Positions 1 through 8,444 of a stretch of 64,000 nt of DNA are shown here, one piece after another. Within the stretch, counting starts at the first letter, position 1. The number at the start of each line of letters is the position of its first letter. Position numbers and translations under genes: made by a program. This DNA is from an uncultured Bacteroidales bacterium (lineage in GTDB: Bacteria; Bacteroidota; Bacteroidia; Bacteroidales; UBA932): positions 1 to 64,000 of the forward strand of contig CAKUTA010000011.1 of assembly GCA_934691625.1 (NCBI GenBank), in the 5' to 3' direction. Below the pieces are notes generated by a model, which was not told the DNA's origin, searched no databases, and saw nothing but the letters and a program-made list of their open reading frames with translations.

Positions 1-366
1 GATTGCGATGTAGCTGTCCATGGGCTGGGCAGGTGTCCTGGCAGTCTGCGCCTTTCTGAGAATCCCATTCCGCCCCGTGCCGGTCCCGCATGGCTGTGTT
101 CCACATCGCCTCCGTGGAGCGCAACGCGGTGAGCTGCGGCATATTAGGTAAATCCTTACTCCATGGTTCCTGGAGTGGAAAAATGCTCAAGTGTCCGTGG
201 TGCAGGCGATTGCGCTCCAGGGTGCACACGGCATGAAACAGACTGGCAGGCTGGACTGGCGTGCAGGACTGGAGTTGGGTGGATTTCTATAAAAAAACTG
301 GCGTTTCCCGGAATGCTGTTGGAAGCTATTCTGAAAAACGCCAGTTGTTCGTATCTATAAAATATA
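1..366. other. Intergenic / window-edge region, no convincing gene
   Basis: No supportable gene is seen here. A minus-strand frame starting with ATG at 142 stays open to the window edge (about 47 codons), but its composition is unlike the neighbours and nothing in it is recognisable. A 65-codon plus-strand frame at 163-360 runs straight through a terminator hairpin and looks spurious. The right part holds the terminator of the outer-membrane protein gene that begins at 367. Confidence 0.5.
291..346 (-). terminator. Rho-independent terminator of the TonB-type OMP gene
   Basis: A perfect 11-bp inverted repeat, AACTGGCGTTT at 296-306 and AAACGCCAGTT at 336-346, is separated by 29 nt. Read on the minus strand it is followed by a run of T (295 down to 291). 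It lies about 20 nt past the stop codon of the gene ending at 367. Confidence 0.8.
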
Positions 367-3327
367 CTACATCATAGGTGGAGGGCCTCCAGGACCTGGA
401 CCATGTCCTGGACCTCCAGGACCACGTCTTCCTTTCGAAGCATTATTCATGTTTCCGAAGCGCCAGGTCAGAGACAATATCACGTATCGCCCCAGAGTAT
501 TGTTCCAAGTTTCAGTGTGATAGTTCGATGAATCGCTTACGGACAGATTCTTGGACTGGTTCAGCAGATCGTATGCCTTGAGGGACAGGGTGAACCGGTT
601 CTTGAAGAGCAGCTTGGTGAGCTCCGCATTAAGGATGTACTCATTCTCCTGCGGACTGGCGTACCCTTTGTACCAGTTGTAGTTGAACTCGGATACCAGC
701 CCTACTCCTCCAGGAATGGTCCAGTTCATTGATGCTGCCACCTGATTGTTCCTGGTGACATTTGTATTGACAGATGCAATGGTGTACCATGACTTGGCAA
801 CTCTGGAACGTCCAGAAGCGGTCAGCTCCACGAAATTGTTCCTATATGTGAGCTTCAGCCGCTGGGTGACATTCATTGTCTGAGTCAGGTTCTTTATGAA
901 CATGTCGCTCTTGTCCAGGTCGGGAAAATCCTCATTGAACTTCGCATAGTCGAACTCGTTGTCATCATAATACTTGCTGGTATCAAACGAGCTCCTTCCG
1001 ACGTATGACGCAGCCTTGGACCAGCTTGCAGACGTTACCGAAGACAAGCTGAAGTTGGACTTAGCGATAGGAGCATTGACGAACAGCCGTGCATTTACAT
1101 TTCCAGACGTCGGACCGTTTACAGGGAGCGAGAACGATGTTCCGTTGGTGTTGTACCAGCTGGCATACACGATAGGGGACTGCACGAAGCCTCCATCGAC
1201 ATTACCATATACAGAGACAAACTTCTTCTTGTTGGAATAACCGAACCTTGTCCTGATATCATGGCTGAAATATGGTGTCAGATATGGATTTCCAAGGGAT
1301 ACGTTAAGCGGATTCGTATTGTCCGGCACTGGCATGAGCTGCGATGTGGTAGGCTGTGATGAGCGCCCGAAATAGAAGCCATGCACATTGGTGTTGTCAT
1401 TTATGTCATACCAGAGCATTGCAGAAGGCGACCAGTTGACCACCTTGTTGTCATAGCTCTTCCCGTTAGTCTCATTGTGAGTTATGGTCGGAATCACCGA
1501 GGCTCCGACCTGTGCACGCAGCTTGTCCTTCTGGTACATGAAATTGAATCCTGCGCGGTGTGTCTGGTACTGGTTCAGAATGTCGCTTGAATAGGTGTCA
1601 TTCCTGGTCATTCCGTCACGGATGAATTCCATCTTCTCAATGTCGGCACCTGCCCCGGAGTCATACGTGTCCTTTGTGGACTTGTTCTGGCTCCAGCTGT
1701 ACTGATAGTTGGCCTCCAGATAGAATCCTGCCCCCAGCGGCTCTGTATATACGAGGCGCCCGCTCATTGATGATGCCTTGGAATTCTGGGTGTACCATTG
1801 GTTCACCGTCTCCATTTCATCGGCTGCCTCATCTGTGGCGAAGGTCTTTGTCAATGACTGGTTCAGACCTTTAAGATCATTGTTGCTGAACTTATAGTCC
1901 ACATTGAATGACAATGTCCTGCCAGGGATGCCGAGTTTCTGGCGGAACAGGAAGAATCCGTTTGCAGTCCAGTTATCATTGTTGCCCGTGTTGTTGTTGA
2001 AGCCCTCATTCTTCTTTATGGCTTCATCGCTTCCTGCTGCGATGCCGTCAGTCGAGAACTTGGAATATTCCGAGAAATTGCCTTTTCCGAAGTTGAACTG
2101 AGGCTGGAACAGGATGGACGTGTTGTCCGAAAACTTGTGCTCCAGGCGGATGCCGAAGCGGTGGCCGTCAGTCTTGTTCAGGCTGAATCCGTCATTGTTG
2201 TTTATCAGGCTGGAGCCATCGTCCAGGAATGTGGTCTTCTCGCTCCGTTCCTGAACATCGGTCTTCGTGCTGTTGAACAGGTAGTTGGCTCCCAGATCCA
2301 TCTTGTCCCCGAACAAGTCCCATGAACCGTTGATTCCCCCCATCCACGATGTCGTGATGCCGTTAGTCTGGCCCCAACCTCCAGAGCCGCGGCCCATTCC
2401 GCCACCGCCTCCACGCATCCCGCGCATCATCGAGCCTGCGATGTCGTTGAACCCGCGATTGTTCGTATTGTTGCCGTTGAGTATGATGCTGAGCTGGCTC
2501 TTGTCGGTGAACCTTCCCATGAATGCTGCACCCTGATATCTCCAGTCTCCATCTCCATTGGCAGTGTTCTCCGGCCAGTCATGTCCTCCTCCGGCCATCA
2601 CATTGCCGAAAAGCCCGTTCATCATGCCTTTCTGTATGGAAAGGTCGATCACGGTCTCCTCCTGCCCGTCGTCGATTCCTGTGAACTGGGCCTGGTCGGA
2701 TTTTTTCTGGACTACCTTGACCTTATCCACGATCTTGGCCGGGATGTTTTTCGAGGCAAGCTGCGGATCGTCCAGGAAGAACGTCTTTCCGTCGATTGTT
2801 ATCTTGCTGATAGTCTGACCGTTTGCCGTGACGGAACCATCTGAACCCACTTCCACTCCAGGGAGCTTCTTGAGCAGATCCTCCAGCATGTCATTGTCAG
2901 TGGTCTTGAATGAAGATGCATTGTACTCGATGGTATCCTTCTTTATGACGATAGGATTCCCTGCCGCTGATACGCTTGCGGCATCAAGTACCTGCCTGTC
3001 GGGCTCCATCTTGACAATGCCGAGATTCAAGGCATCCTTCAATGTTATGTCCTTGGTGAATGTCTTGTATCCTAGCAGCTCAGCCTTGAATACATAGCTT
3101 CCGGCCGGCACCTTTTCTAGCACAGCCTTGCCCTTGTCATCGCTGAGGGCATATTTCAATGCAGTTGTAGCCCCGGGCTTCGCCAATGACACCGTAGCGT
3201 ACCCTACCGGCTCGCCATTTGTGGAGTCCTGCAGTGTGACTGTGACGGTCCGCTGCTGCGCGGATGCACCTAAAGAAATTGCGAGCATTGTGACCAGCCC
3301 GCATAGCGTTGCAATGATGTTCTTCAT
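367..3327 (-). CDS. TonB-dependent receptor-like outer-membrane beta-barrel protein with Gly/Pro tail
   Basis: 986-residue outer-membrane protein. Residues 1-23 are a signal peptide ending GASA. Residues about 25-110 form a carboxypeptidase-regulatory-like beta-sandwich (QDSTNGEPVGYATVSL), about 125-230 a plug-like domain (KKLPGVEVGSDGSVTANG, typical of the OMP_b-brl_3 family), and the rest a barrel rich in aromatic and Asn residues. Two oddities are visible: a Gly/Met/Arg-rich insert near residues 300-320, and a C-terminal tail of Gly, Pro and His after the last predicted strand (ending LTWRFGN). The gene has its own terminator downstream. ruvC lies upstream, separated by another terminator, so it is transcribed alone. 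The family is generally annotated as TonB-dependent or beta-barrel protein; no substrate can be inferred. Confidence 0.85.
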   Translation of the reverse strand: MKNIIATLCGLVTMLAISLGASAQQRTVTVTLQDSTNGEPVGYATVSLAKPGATTALKYALSDDKGKAVLEKVPAGSYVFKAELLGYKTFTKDITLKDALNLGIVKMEPDRQVLDAASVSAAGNPIVIKKDTIEYNASSFKTTDNDMLEDLLKKLPGVEVGSDGSVTANGQTISKITIDGKTFFLDDPQLASKNIPAKIVDKVKVVQKKSDQAQFTGIDDGQEETVIDLSIQKGMMNGLFGNVMAGGGHDWPENTANGDGDWRYQGAAFMGRFTDKSQLSIILNGNNTNNRGFNDIAGSMMRGMRGGGGGMGRGSGGWGQTNGITTSWMGGINGSWDLFGDKMDLGANYLFNSTKTDVQERSEKTTFLDDGSSLINNNDGFSLNKTDGHRFGIRLEHKFSDNTSILFQPQFNFGKGNFSEYSKFSTDGIAAGSDEAIKKNEGFNNNTGNNDNWTANGFFLFRQKLGIPGRTLSFNVDYKFSNNDLKGLNQSLTKTFATDEAADEMETVNQWYTQNSKASSMSGRLVYTEPLGAGFYLEANYQYSWSQNKSTKDTYDSGAGADIEKMEFIRDGMTRNDTYSSDILNQYQTHRAGFNFMYQKDKLRAQVGASVIPTITHNETNGKSYDNKVVNWSPSAMLWYDINDNTNVHGFYFGRSSQPTTSQLMPVPDNTNPLNVSLGNPYLTPYFSHDIRTRFGYSNKKKFVSVYGNVDGGFVQSPIVYASWYNTNGTSFSLPVNGPTSGNVNARLFVNAPIAKSNFSLSSVTSASWSKAASYVGRSSFDTSKYYDDNEFDYAKFNEDFPDLDKSDMFIKNLTQTMNVTQRLKLTYRNNFVELTASGRSRVAKSWYTIASVNTNVTRNNQVAASMNWTIPGGVGLVSEFNYNWYKGYASPQENEYILNAELTKLLFKNRFTLSLKAYDLLNQSKNLSVSDSSNYHTETWNNTLGRYVILSLTWRFGNMNNASKGRRGPGGPGHGPGPGGPPPMM

Positions 3328-3415
3328 TGTCGGTCTTTGATTTTAGTAACACACTTCCGGAATCTCAGAAGGAAATTCTTCATGAAATTCCGAAATCTAA
3401 CAGCCTCTTAGACAG

Positions 3416-3445
3416 AAAAACCTGGCGGAAGTTTAATCCGTCAGG
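3416..3445 (-). terminator. Terminator of serS-ruvC
   Basis: CCTGGCGGA at 3421-3429 pairs with TCCGTCAGG at 3437-3445 (9 bp including one G-T pair, 7-nt loop). On the minus strand it is followed by five T (3420-3416). It lies 20 nt past the ruvC stop. Confidence 0.75.
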
Positions 3446-3466
3446 TATATTTTCTTCAGATGAGGC

Positions 3467-4012
3467 TCATTTTATTCTTCCGGGATTTTCCGCAATGAAC
3501 TTCTCCCATGAAGAATCGGTCTTTATTCCGGCAAGCGGATTCGTCATCTGGTAATGATGGCACAGCGCGATTGCAAGAGCATCAGTTGCATCAAGAAACT
3601 TCTCCTCGATGTTGATGCCGAGAGTCTTCTGGAGGATGACATTGACCTGCTCCTTGGACGCTCCACCGTTGCCAGTCACGGCCTCCTTTGCCTTCCTTGG
3701 AGCATATTCCGTTACCGGGATGCCCCTTGTCGCAGCTGCCAGCATCGCCGCCCCCTGGGCGCGTCCCAGCTTCAGGATGACCTGGGCATTCTTGCCATAG
3801 AAAGGCGATTCCAAGGCCATCTCGTCAGGAACCCATGTGTCGCACACTTTGCCTATTTCATTGAAAATCCTGCATAGCTTCTTGTATGGGTCCTTTTCTT
3901 TCCGGAGATCTATCACCCCCATTTCCTGATATTCCGCCTTGCTGCCCTCTGTACGGATAACCCCGAAGCCAAGGATATTGGTTCCGGGGTCAATTCCTAA
4001 TATCGTCTTCAT
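3467..4012 (-). CDS. ruvC: Crossover junction endodeoxyribonuclease RuvC
   Basis: 181-residue Holliday-junction resolvase, RNase H fold, cytoplasmic; it cleaves four-way junctions moved by RuvAB. The N-terminus carries GIDPGT with the first acidic ligand at D8, then E68 in LESPFYGKN, and D141 and D144 in LDATDALAIALCHH, giving the full acidic catalytic set of the family. Length is close to the usual 170-190 residues. It starts 5 nt after the serS stop, so the two are almost certainly cotranscribed. A terminator follows at 3416-3445. Confidence 0.95.
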   Translation of the reverse strand: MKTILGIDPGTNILGFGVIRTEGSKAEYQEMGVIDLRKEKDPYKKLCRIFNEIGKVCDTWVPDEMALESPFYGKNAQVILKLGRAQGAAMLAAATRGIPVTEYAPRKAKEAVTGNGGASKEQVNVILQKTLGINIEEKFLDATDALAIALCHHYQMTNPLAGIKTDSSWEKFIAENPGRIK

Positions 4013-4017
4013 TCAGG

Positions 4018-5289
4018 CTAGTCTATGTAGTCGAACCCGGTGTAAGGGCGGAGGACCTCAGGGATAACGATCCTGTCATCCTTCTGGTTATCCTCGAGCA
4101 TAGCTGCCACGACACGAGGCAATGCCAGTGAACTTCCGTTCAGCGTGTGGCAGAGCTGTGTCTTGCCGTTCTCGTCCTTATATCTGAGATGCAGACGGTT
4201 TGCCTGGTATGTCTCGAAGTTGGAGACAGAAGATATCTCCAGCCACCTTCCCTGTGCAGCAGACCAGAGCTCGAAGTCGTATGTGATAGCTGATGTGAAG
4301 CTGAGGTCGCCACCGCAGAGGCGGAGAATCCTGTATTTGAGCCCGAGCTTGTTCACGAGGCTCTCCACATGTGCGATCATCTCGTCAAGTGCGGCGTATG
4401 AATTCTCCGGTTTCTCGATACGTACAATCTCGACCTTGTCGAACTGATGAAGCCTGTTCAGACCGCGGACATCCTTGCCGTATGAACCTGCCTCGCGGCG
4501 GAAGCATGGTGTATAGGCAGTGAGCTTCTGCGGGAACTGGTCATTGTTCAGGATGACATCCCTGTAGATATTGGTGACAGGAACCTCCGCTGTAGGCACG
4601 AGATAGAAATCATCGAGACCTACATAGTACATCTGGGCCTCCTTGTCAGGAAGCTGGCCTGTGCCGAATCCGGAGGCAGCGTTGACCATGATAGGCGGTT
4701 CAACCTCCTTGTAGCCGGCTGCGGTGTTGTTGTCCAGGAAGAAGCTGATGAGTGCTCTCTGGAGTTTGGCTCCTTTTCCCTTATATACGGGGAAACCTGC
4801 ACCTGTGAGCTTGACGCCGAGGTCAAAGTCGATGATGTCGAACTTCTTGGCAAGTTCCCAGTGCGGGAGAGCATTCTCCGGGAGATGAATTTCTGGACCG
4901 CCCATCTTGACAACCTGGTTATCTTCTGCCCCCTTTCCAGGGACAACGAGGTCGCATGGGATGTTAGGGAGGAGGACAAGCTGTGACTCCAGCTCCTTGT
5001 TTGTCGCGTCAGCCTTTGCGAGAAGCTCAGATGATTTAGCCTTGAGCTCGGCCACTTCTTTCTTTGCTTCCTCGGCCTCTGCTTTCTTTCCTTCCTTCAT
5101 AAGACCGCCGATGAGGCTGGCTTTCTGTTTCTGCTGTGCGAGAATGGCATCGCTCTCTGTCTGTAGGGCTCTTCTCTCGGTGTCAAGCTCGAGAACCTTG
5201 TCAACGATTGCCTTTGCGTCGAAATTTTTGACTGCAAGCTTCCTGACCACGAAATCCGGGTCGTCACGAAGCATCTTAAGTGTCAGCAT
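4018..5289 (-). CDS. serS: Seryl-tRNA synthetase
   Basis: 423-residue class II aminoacyl-tRNA synthetase that charges tRNA-Ser. Residues 1-110 form the long antiparallel coiled-coil arm that binds the tRNA-Ser long variable arm (ERRALQTESDAILAQQKQ and the Lys/Glu-rich stretch after it). The catalytic domain follows, with motif 2 (TPCFRREAGSYGKDVRGL) and motif 3 near the end (LNGSSLALPRVVAAMLEDNQ). Length is normal. It is the first gene of a serS-ruvC unit. Its upstream region contains a palindromic repeat element at 5324-5379, which may contribute promoter sequence. Confidence 0.97.
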   Translation of the reverse strand: MLTLKMLRDDPDFVVRKLAVKNFDAKAIVDKVLELDTERRALQTESDAILAQQKQKASLIGGLMKEGKKAEAEEAKKEVAELKAKSSELLAKADATNKELESQLVLLPNIPCDLVVPGKGAEDNQVVKMGGPEIHLPENALPHWELAKKFDIIDFDLGVKLTGAGFPVYKGKGAKLQRALISFFLDNNTAAGYKEVEPPIMVNAASGFGTGQLPDKEAQMYYVGLDDFYLVPTAEVPVTNIYRDVILNNDQFPQKLTAYTPCFRREAGSYGKDVRGLNRLHQFDKVEIVRIEKPENSYAALDEMIAHVESLVNKLGLKYRILRLCGGDLSFTSAITYDFELWSAAQGRWLEISSVSNFETYQANRLHLRYKDENGKTQLCHTLNGSSLALPRVVAAMLEDNQKDDRIVIPEVLRPYTGFDYID

Positions 5290-5323
5290 ATCTGTAAGTT
5301 TTTAATTTGTTCTAAGTATGAAC

Positions 5324-5379
5324 CTGTTTTGACTTTCTTTCCTCTCAAACTGTCTGAAAATAAATTCAAAACAACTTCT
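5324..5379. repeat. Short palindromic element, copy A (upstream of serS)
   Basis: The right arm 5341-5379 matches 43724-43762 at 35 of 39 positions, and both end AAAACAACTTCT. The left arm CTGTTTTGA (5324-5332) is the inverse of the inner part of that end. The element sits between the rpmA terminator and serS, about 35-90 nt upstream of the serS start. See copies at 8445-8482, 43597-43765 and 49083-49123. Confidence 0.6.
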
Positions 5380-5401
5380 GCGACGGCATATATGCCTATG
5401 T

Positions 5402-5448
5402 AAAAATAAAAAGAGGACCGCACGCCGATACTCGAAGTGCAATCCTCT
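5402..5448 (-). terminator. Terminator of rplU-rpmA
   Basis: AGAGGA (5412-5417) pairs with TCCTCT (5443-5448). Inside it GCAC (5420-5423) pairs with GTGC (5437-5440). On the minus strand the stem is followed by TTTTTATTTTTA (5411-5400). It lies 25 nt past the rpmA stop. Confidence 0.8.
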
Positions 5449-5472
5449 GATGTCTTTCAAGACCCTTCGAGT

Positions 5473-5733
5473 TTAGTTCTCAAAAGGGACAACCGACACG
5501 TATGACTTGTTTTCTTTCTTTCTCTTGAAAACTACTGTGCCGTCAACAAGTGCATAGAGAGTGTGATCCTTGCCCATTCCGACATTCTTGTCCGCATTGT
5601 GGACAGTACCTCTCTGGCGGACAATGATATTTCCGGCTTTAACGACCTCTCCGCCGAATTTCTTGAGTCCGAGTCGTTTGCTTTGTGATTCACGACCGTT
5701 CTTGGAACTACTTTGACCTTTCTTATGTGCCAT
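5473..5733 (-). CDS. rpmA: Ribosomal protein bL27
   Basis: 86-residue large-subunit protein near the peptidyl-transferase centre. The N-terminus [22 protein letters not shown] is the processed-form type seen in Bacteroidota, with no N-terminal cleavage extension as in Firmicutes. Family motifs [12 protein letters not shown] and [15 protein letters not shown] are present. It follows rplU by 33 nt, the usual L21-L27 pairing, and ends before a strong terminator. Confidence 0.97.
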   Translation of the reverse strand: MAHKKGQSSSKNGRESQSKRLGLKKFGGEVVKAGNIIVRQRGTVHNADKNVGMGKDHTLYALVDGTVVFKRKKENKSYVSVVPFEN

Positions 5734-5766
5734 AATTCAAAATCTCCTGTAAATTAGATGGTAAAA

Positions 5767-6078
5767 TTAAGCGATAGAATCGATGCGGATCTTGGTGAGC
5801 TTCTGGCGGTGACCATTCAGCTTCTGGAATCCTTTACGACGGATTTTCTTGAATACCAGCACTTTCTTTGCCTTGGTATCATCCTCAAGAACAGTAGCCT
5901 TTACGACTGCGCCCTCTACGTAAGGAGCTCCTACCTTGACTTCACCGTTGTTGTCAACGAGAAGTACCTGATCGAACTCTACTGACTCGTCTTTCTTCGC
6001 AGCAAGGCGGTTGACGAAAATCTCTGCACCAGCCTCTACCTTGAACTGCTGGCCTGCAATGTTTACGATTGCGTACAT
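5767..6078 (-). CDS. rplU: Ribosomal protein bL21
   Basis: 103-residue large-subunit protein. The ATG at 6078 gives MYAIVNIAGQQFKVEAG, the normal L21 N-terminus. The reading frame is open upstream to an ATG at 6222, but that start is rejected: it would add 48 unrelated residues and lies upstream of the promoter (-7 box at 6171-6178). The C-terminal FKKIRRKGFQKLNGHRQ RNA-binding motif is intact. The leader of roughly 88 nt contains a CCGCAT-CGC-ATGCGG hairpin that could serve autoregulation. Confidence 0.97.
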   Translation of the reverse strand: MYAIVNIAGQQFKVEAGAEIFVNRLAAKKDESVEFDQVLLVDNNGEVKVGAPYVEGAVVKATVLEDDTKAKKVLVFKKIRRKGFQKLNGHRQKLTKIRIDSIA

Positions 6079-6113
6079 TGTATAAAAACTTATTAAGTTT
6101 CGGCTGCAAGCGC

Positions 6114-6128
6114 CCGCATCGCATGCGG
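6114..6128 (-). promoter_or_regulatory. Hairpin in the rplU mRNA leader
   Basis: CCGCAT (6114-6119) and ATGCGG (6123-6128) form a perfect 6-bp stem with a 3-nt loop, in the middle of the roughly 88-nt leader between the predicted start of transcription and the rplU ATG. Many L21 operons are controlled by their product through the leader; whether this hairpin does that is inference. Confidence 0.35.
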
Positions 6129-6170
6129 AACTTTCCGGAGCTTGACAGTCATCTGATATTTTTAGGACTG

Positions 6171-6201
6171 CAAATTTAGTGTTTTTCTTATATTCCGCAA
6201 A
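6171..6201 (-). promoter_or_regulatory. Promoter of rplU-rpmA
   Basis: On the minus strand a -33 TTTG (complement of 6198-6201) is followed by 19 nt and a -7 TAAATTTG (complement of 6171-6178). This matches the Bacteroidales housekeeping promoter exactly in sequence and spacing. Confidence 0.8.
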
Positions 6202-6210
6202 ATATTTTAC

Positions 6211-6218
6211 TAAATTTG
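6211..6218 (+). promoter_or_regulatory. Possible -7 box for the ATPase gene
   Basis: TAAATTTG on the plus strand matches TAnnTTTG. It faces the rplU -7 box, and no good -33 box is seen at the right distance. It would give a leader of about 85 nt to the start at 6310. Confidence 0.4.
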
Positions 6219-6309
6219 CCATGTTTCAGCCGGGTTCTGCGGAAAGCGAAACACCTCTGTCTGAGCCTGGAATGTATAACGGCCTGCGGGCAGCTAAAGA
6301 TAGGAACTG

Positions 6310-7458
6310 ATGGATACACCTTTCCAGTTTGCGGGATATGTCACAGGAAAATATTTTACCGGCCGACGTCAGGATTGTGTCACGCTGGCAAACCTGATAT
6401 CACAGGGGGAGAGCATTGTGCTGTGGTCGCCGCCTAAATCGGGAAAGATGTCTGCTGTGCAGCAGACATTGCAGAATATGCGCACCTCCGGCAAGCAGTT
6501 CATAGTCTGCGATATGGATATGTCCGCCATACATGATCCTGATGTGTTCATCAGGCGCTATGCCGGGACACTTCTTTCTTCGGTGGCCTCTACTAAAGAG
6601 GAATTCGAGGATCTTTCTATGCGTCTGCTTGGTGGCACATCCCTGGAATTTGACCCTGTCCGGTATTCTGACAGCGGAAATGTTTTTCAAGATTCAGGAG
6701 AGGCGGGAGCTGCCGATATCAATGCTGTGGCAGCGCTTCCGTTTTCCCTGGCGGCTGAACGGAATACGCAGATGATAGTCCTTTTTCATGAATTCCAGAA
6801 CATTGATTCCGAAAAGGGCGAGAAATTCTTCAAGGCTCTTGAAAAGGCCATGACATCTTTACGTGGCGACGGAAGGCCTGCCTGCTCGTTCATATTCATG
6901 GGCTCCAGGGTCAATGCCATGGAGAGCATCTTCCGTCGCCGGCATTTCTTCTGGCATCTTGCCGAGAGATATACATTGCCGAGCATCTCTGACGCTGAAA
7001 TCTCTGACCATGTGATGAAAGGCTTCATGGCCGGAGGCAAGGTCCTTGACAGGGAACTTCTGCAGGGAGTCATACGGATGTTCCGTAACAATATATGGTA
7101 TATAAACCATTTCTTCTTTATCTGCGACTCCCTGTCGAAAGGTTATATCAGCGAGATAACCTTGAATGATGCACTTGCATGCATGCTCTCCGTCCATAGC
7201 CCGCGCTTCAATTCGATAATGGACGACCTGACGGGTTTCCAGGAGAGGATGCTGAAGGCTGTGCTGGATGGCAATGTGAAGTTCAGTACGACTGAAGTCA
7301 TTGAAAAGTATAGACTTAATTCGTCTGCGAATGTGAAGAGGCTTAAGGATGCGCTGATGAAAAAAGAGGTGATTTCTTTCAATGAGAAGGATGAGCCGTC
7401 TGTTCAGGACCCCCTGTTCGAGTACTGGCTCAGAAGGTATTATTTTAAGGAAGGGTAG
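6310..7458 (+). CDS. AAA-type ATPase-like protein with degenerate Walker motifs
   Basis: 382 residues, cytoplasmic, no signal peptide. It resembles the Bacteroidota single-gene ATPases of the STAND/MNS-like group (N-terminal P-loop domain, C-terminal winged helix), to which no firm function is assigned. The N-terminal YFTGRRQD and the EFQNI motif are typical. The P-loop reads SPPKSGKMS (residues 40-48), with Ser for the first Gly and Met for the usual Thr/Ser after Lys46. Walker B reads IVLFHEFQ, with His160 replacing the Asp. ATP binding may be weakened or hydrolysis lost. The end (FEYWLRRYYFKEG) is a standard ending of the group. Its last 19 nt overlap the convergent gene ending at 7440. 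Confidence 0.7.
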   Translation: MDTPFQFAGYVTGKYFTGRRQDCVTLANLISQGESIVLWSPPKSGKMSAVQQTLQNMRTSGKQFIVCDMDMSAIHDPDVFIRRYAGTLLSSVASTKEEFEDLSMRLLGGTSLEFDPVRYSDSGNVFQDSGEAGAADINAVAALPFSLAAERNTQMIVLFHEFQNIDSEKGEKFFKALEKAMTSLRGDGRPACSFIFMGSRVNAMESIFRRRHFFWHLAERYTLPSISDAEISDHVMKGFMAGGKVLDRELLQGVIRMFRNNIWYINHFFFICDSLSKGYISEITLNDALACMLSVHSPRFNSIMDDLTGFQERMLKAVLDGNVKFSTTEVIEKYRLNSSANVKRLKDALMKKEVISFNEKDEPSVQDPLFEYWLRRYYFKEG

Positions 7459-8420
7459 CCACAGCTTTTCTCCACAGACAGCTTATAACGGACGGACCAG
7501 CGGAATGTGCAGCCTGGCAGGATGTGGTAGGGTGTGTGCGGTTCAATGCATGCGACACGCTTTATGCCCCAGAACACGGCATGATGGAGTTCGGCATCAG
7601 AAGAAACCTCTACTTGGGCTTTTGTCTTATCAAGTGAAAGCGTATCTGCTGCAGGCAGAACCGAACTTATGCTGAAGCCGTATGGGCAGGCACCGGATGC
7701 ATTATGGATATCTCCCATATAGACAGTCTCGCCTGTCTCCAACGGACGTGAAAACTGGAATCTCTGTCCTTTTACCGTTACGCTGTCATATTTGCATCTC
7801 CAGTTCCCGGAAGGTTCGAACGGCAGCTTAATGTCTGTCCACGGCCCTGTGCCACGTCCTCCGAGTGTGAAGAAGTTATGATTGTACACATAGCCTGAAA
7901 GCGGTTTTTCTCCTGTATTCTGCAAGATATGTTCAATGCTGAAAGTCCCCGGCCCGCTGTCAAGCAAGATCTTCTTCATATAGGCATAGCCATATACGGA
8001 AGTGTTTACAGCCTGCTTGAACGTGATGCTGTTCTCTTGAACATCCATGTCTCGCCATCCCTCATCCGCTACTGGGTAAAGATGAAACCAGTCATAATTC
8101 GAACAGTCTTCACGACGCAAGATTCCGACTCCAGGCTTTACGAAAAGACCGCCAGGCCCGGCATCGTCATATCCGTTCTGAGAGAATTCCTCCACAGGAC
8201 CGGTGAGACTGTCGTGGCGATACGGGTCGTGTCTGTCGAACCATTTGTCAGAGAAAACGATACCGTTATATTCAATGCATCCGAAGACTCCTGCCCGGTC
8301 GAAACGTGTTCCTCTGTAAAAGCCGTTGTCCTTATCCGGAACAGAGACTTCCAGCCTCAAGCCATCTGACTTGAGCTCGACAAAGGGATATAGGGCCTCC
8401 ATATTCCTACTTCTTTTCAT
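7440..8420 (-). CDS. Galactose-mutarotase-like (aldose 1-epimerase-like) protein
   Basis: About 326 residues. I see a beta-sandwich type sequence with FYRGTRFDRAGVF near the N-terminus, VYNHNFF in the middle and a C-terminal EPHTPYHILPG stretch; these suggest the galactose-mutarotase-like fold, but this is a fold-level call. No signal peptide is seen, so a cytoplasmic role such as anomer interconversion of the imported sugar is plausible. The ATG at 8420 (or 8402) is preferred. The frame extends to 8477, but that part lies in a palindromic repeat. It follows the sulfatase gene by 60 nt and is probably the last gene of the susC unit. Confidence 0.55.
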   Translation of the reverse strand: MKRSRNMEALYPFVELKSDGLRLEVSVPDKDNGFYRGTRFDRAGVFGCIEYNGIVFSDKWFDRHDPYRHDSLTGPVEEFSQNGYDDAGPGGLFVKPGVGILRREDCSNYDWFHLYPVADEGWRDMDVQENSITFKQAVNTSVYGYAYMKKILLDSGPGTFSIEHILQNTGEKPLSGYVYNHNFFTLGGRGTGPWTDIKLPFEPSGNWRCKYDSVTVKGQRFQFSRPLETGETVYMGDIHNASGACPYGFSISSVLPAADTLSLDKTKAQVEVSSDAELHHAVFWGIKRVACIEPHTPYHILPGCTFRWSVRYKLSVEKSCGYPSLK

Positions 8421-8444
8421 GATGTCTGTAAATTTTATGTCGTT

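Noticed and set aside
1..142. Minus-strand frame open from ATG at 142 to the window edge
   Set aside because: Only about 47 codons, no recognisable motif and unlike neighbouring codon use; cannot be supported as a partial gene.
163..360. 65-codon plus-strand frame
   Set aside because: Runs through the terminator hairpin at 291-346, and no family features are seen.
3351..3412. Possible fifth copy of the palindromic element between the OMP gene and ruvC
   Set aside because: Only TAAGAGGCTGTT resembles the conserved end; similarity is too weak to separate from chance.
6079..6222. Longer rplU start at 6222
   Set aside because: Would start upstream of the promoter -7 box and add 48 residues not found in L21.
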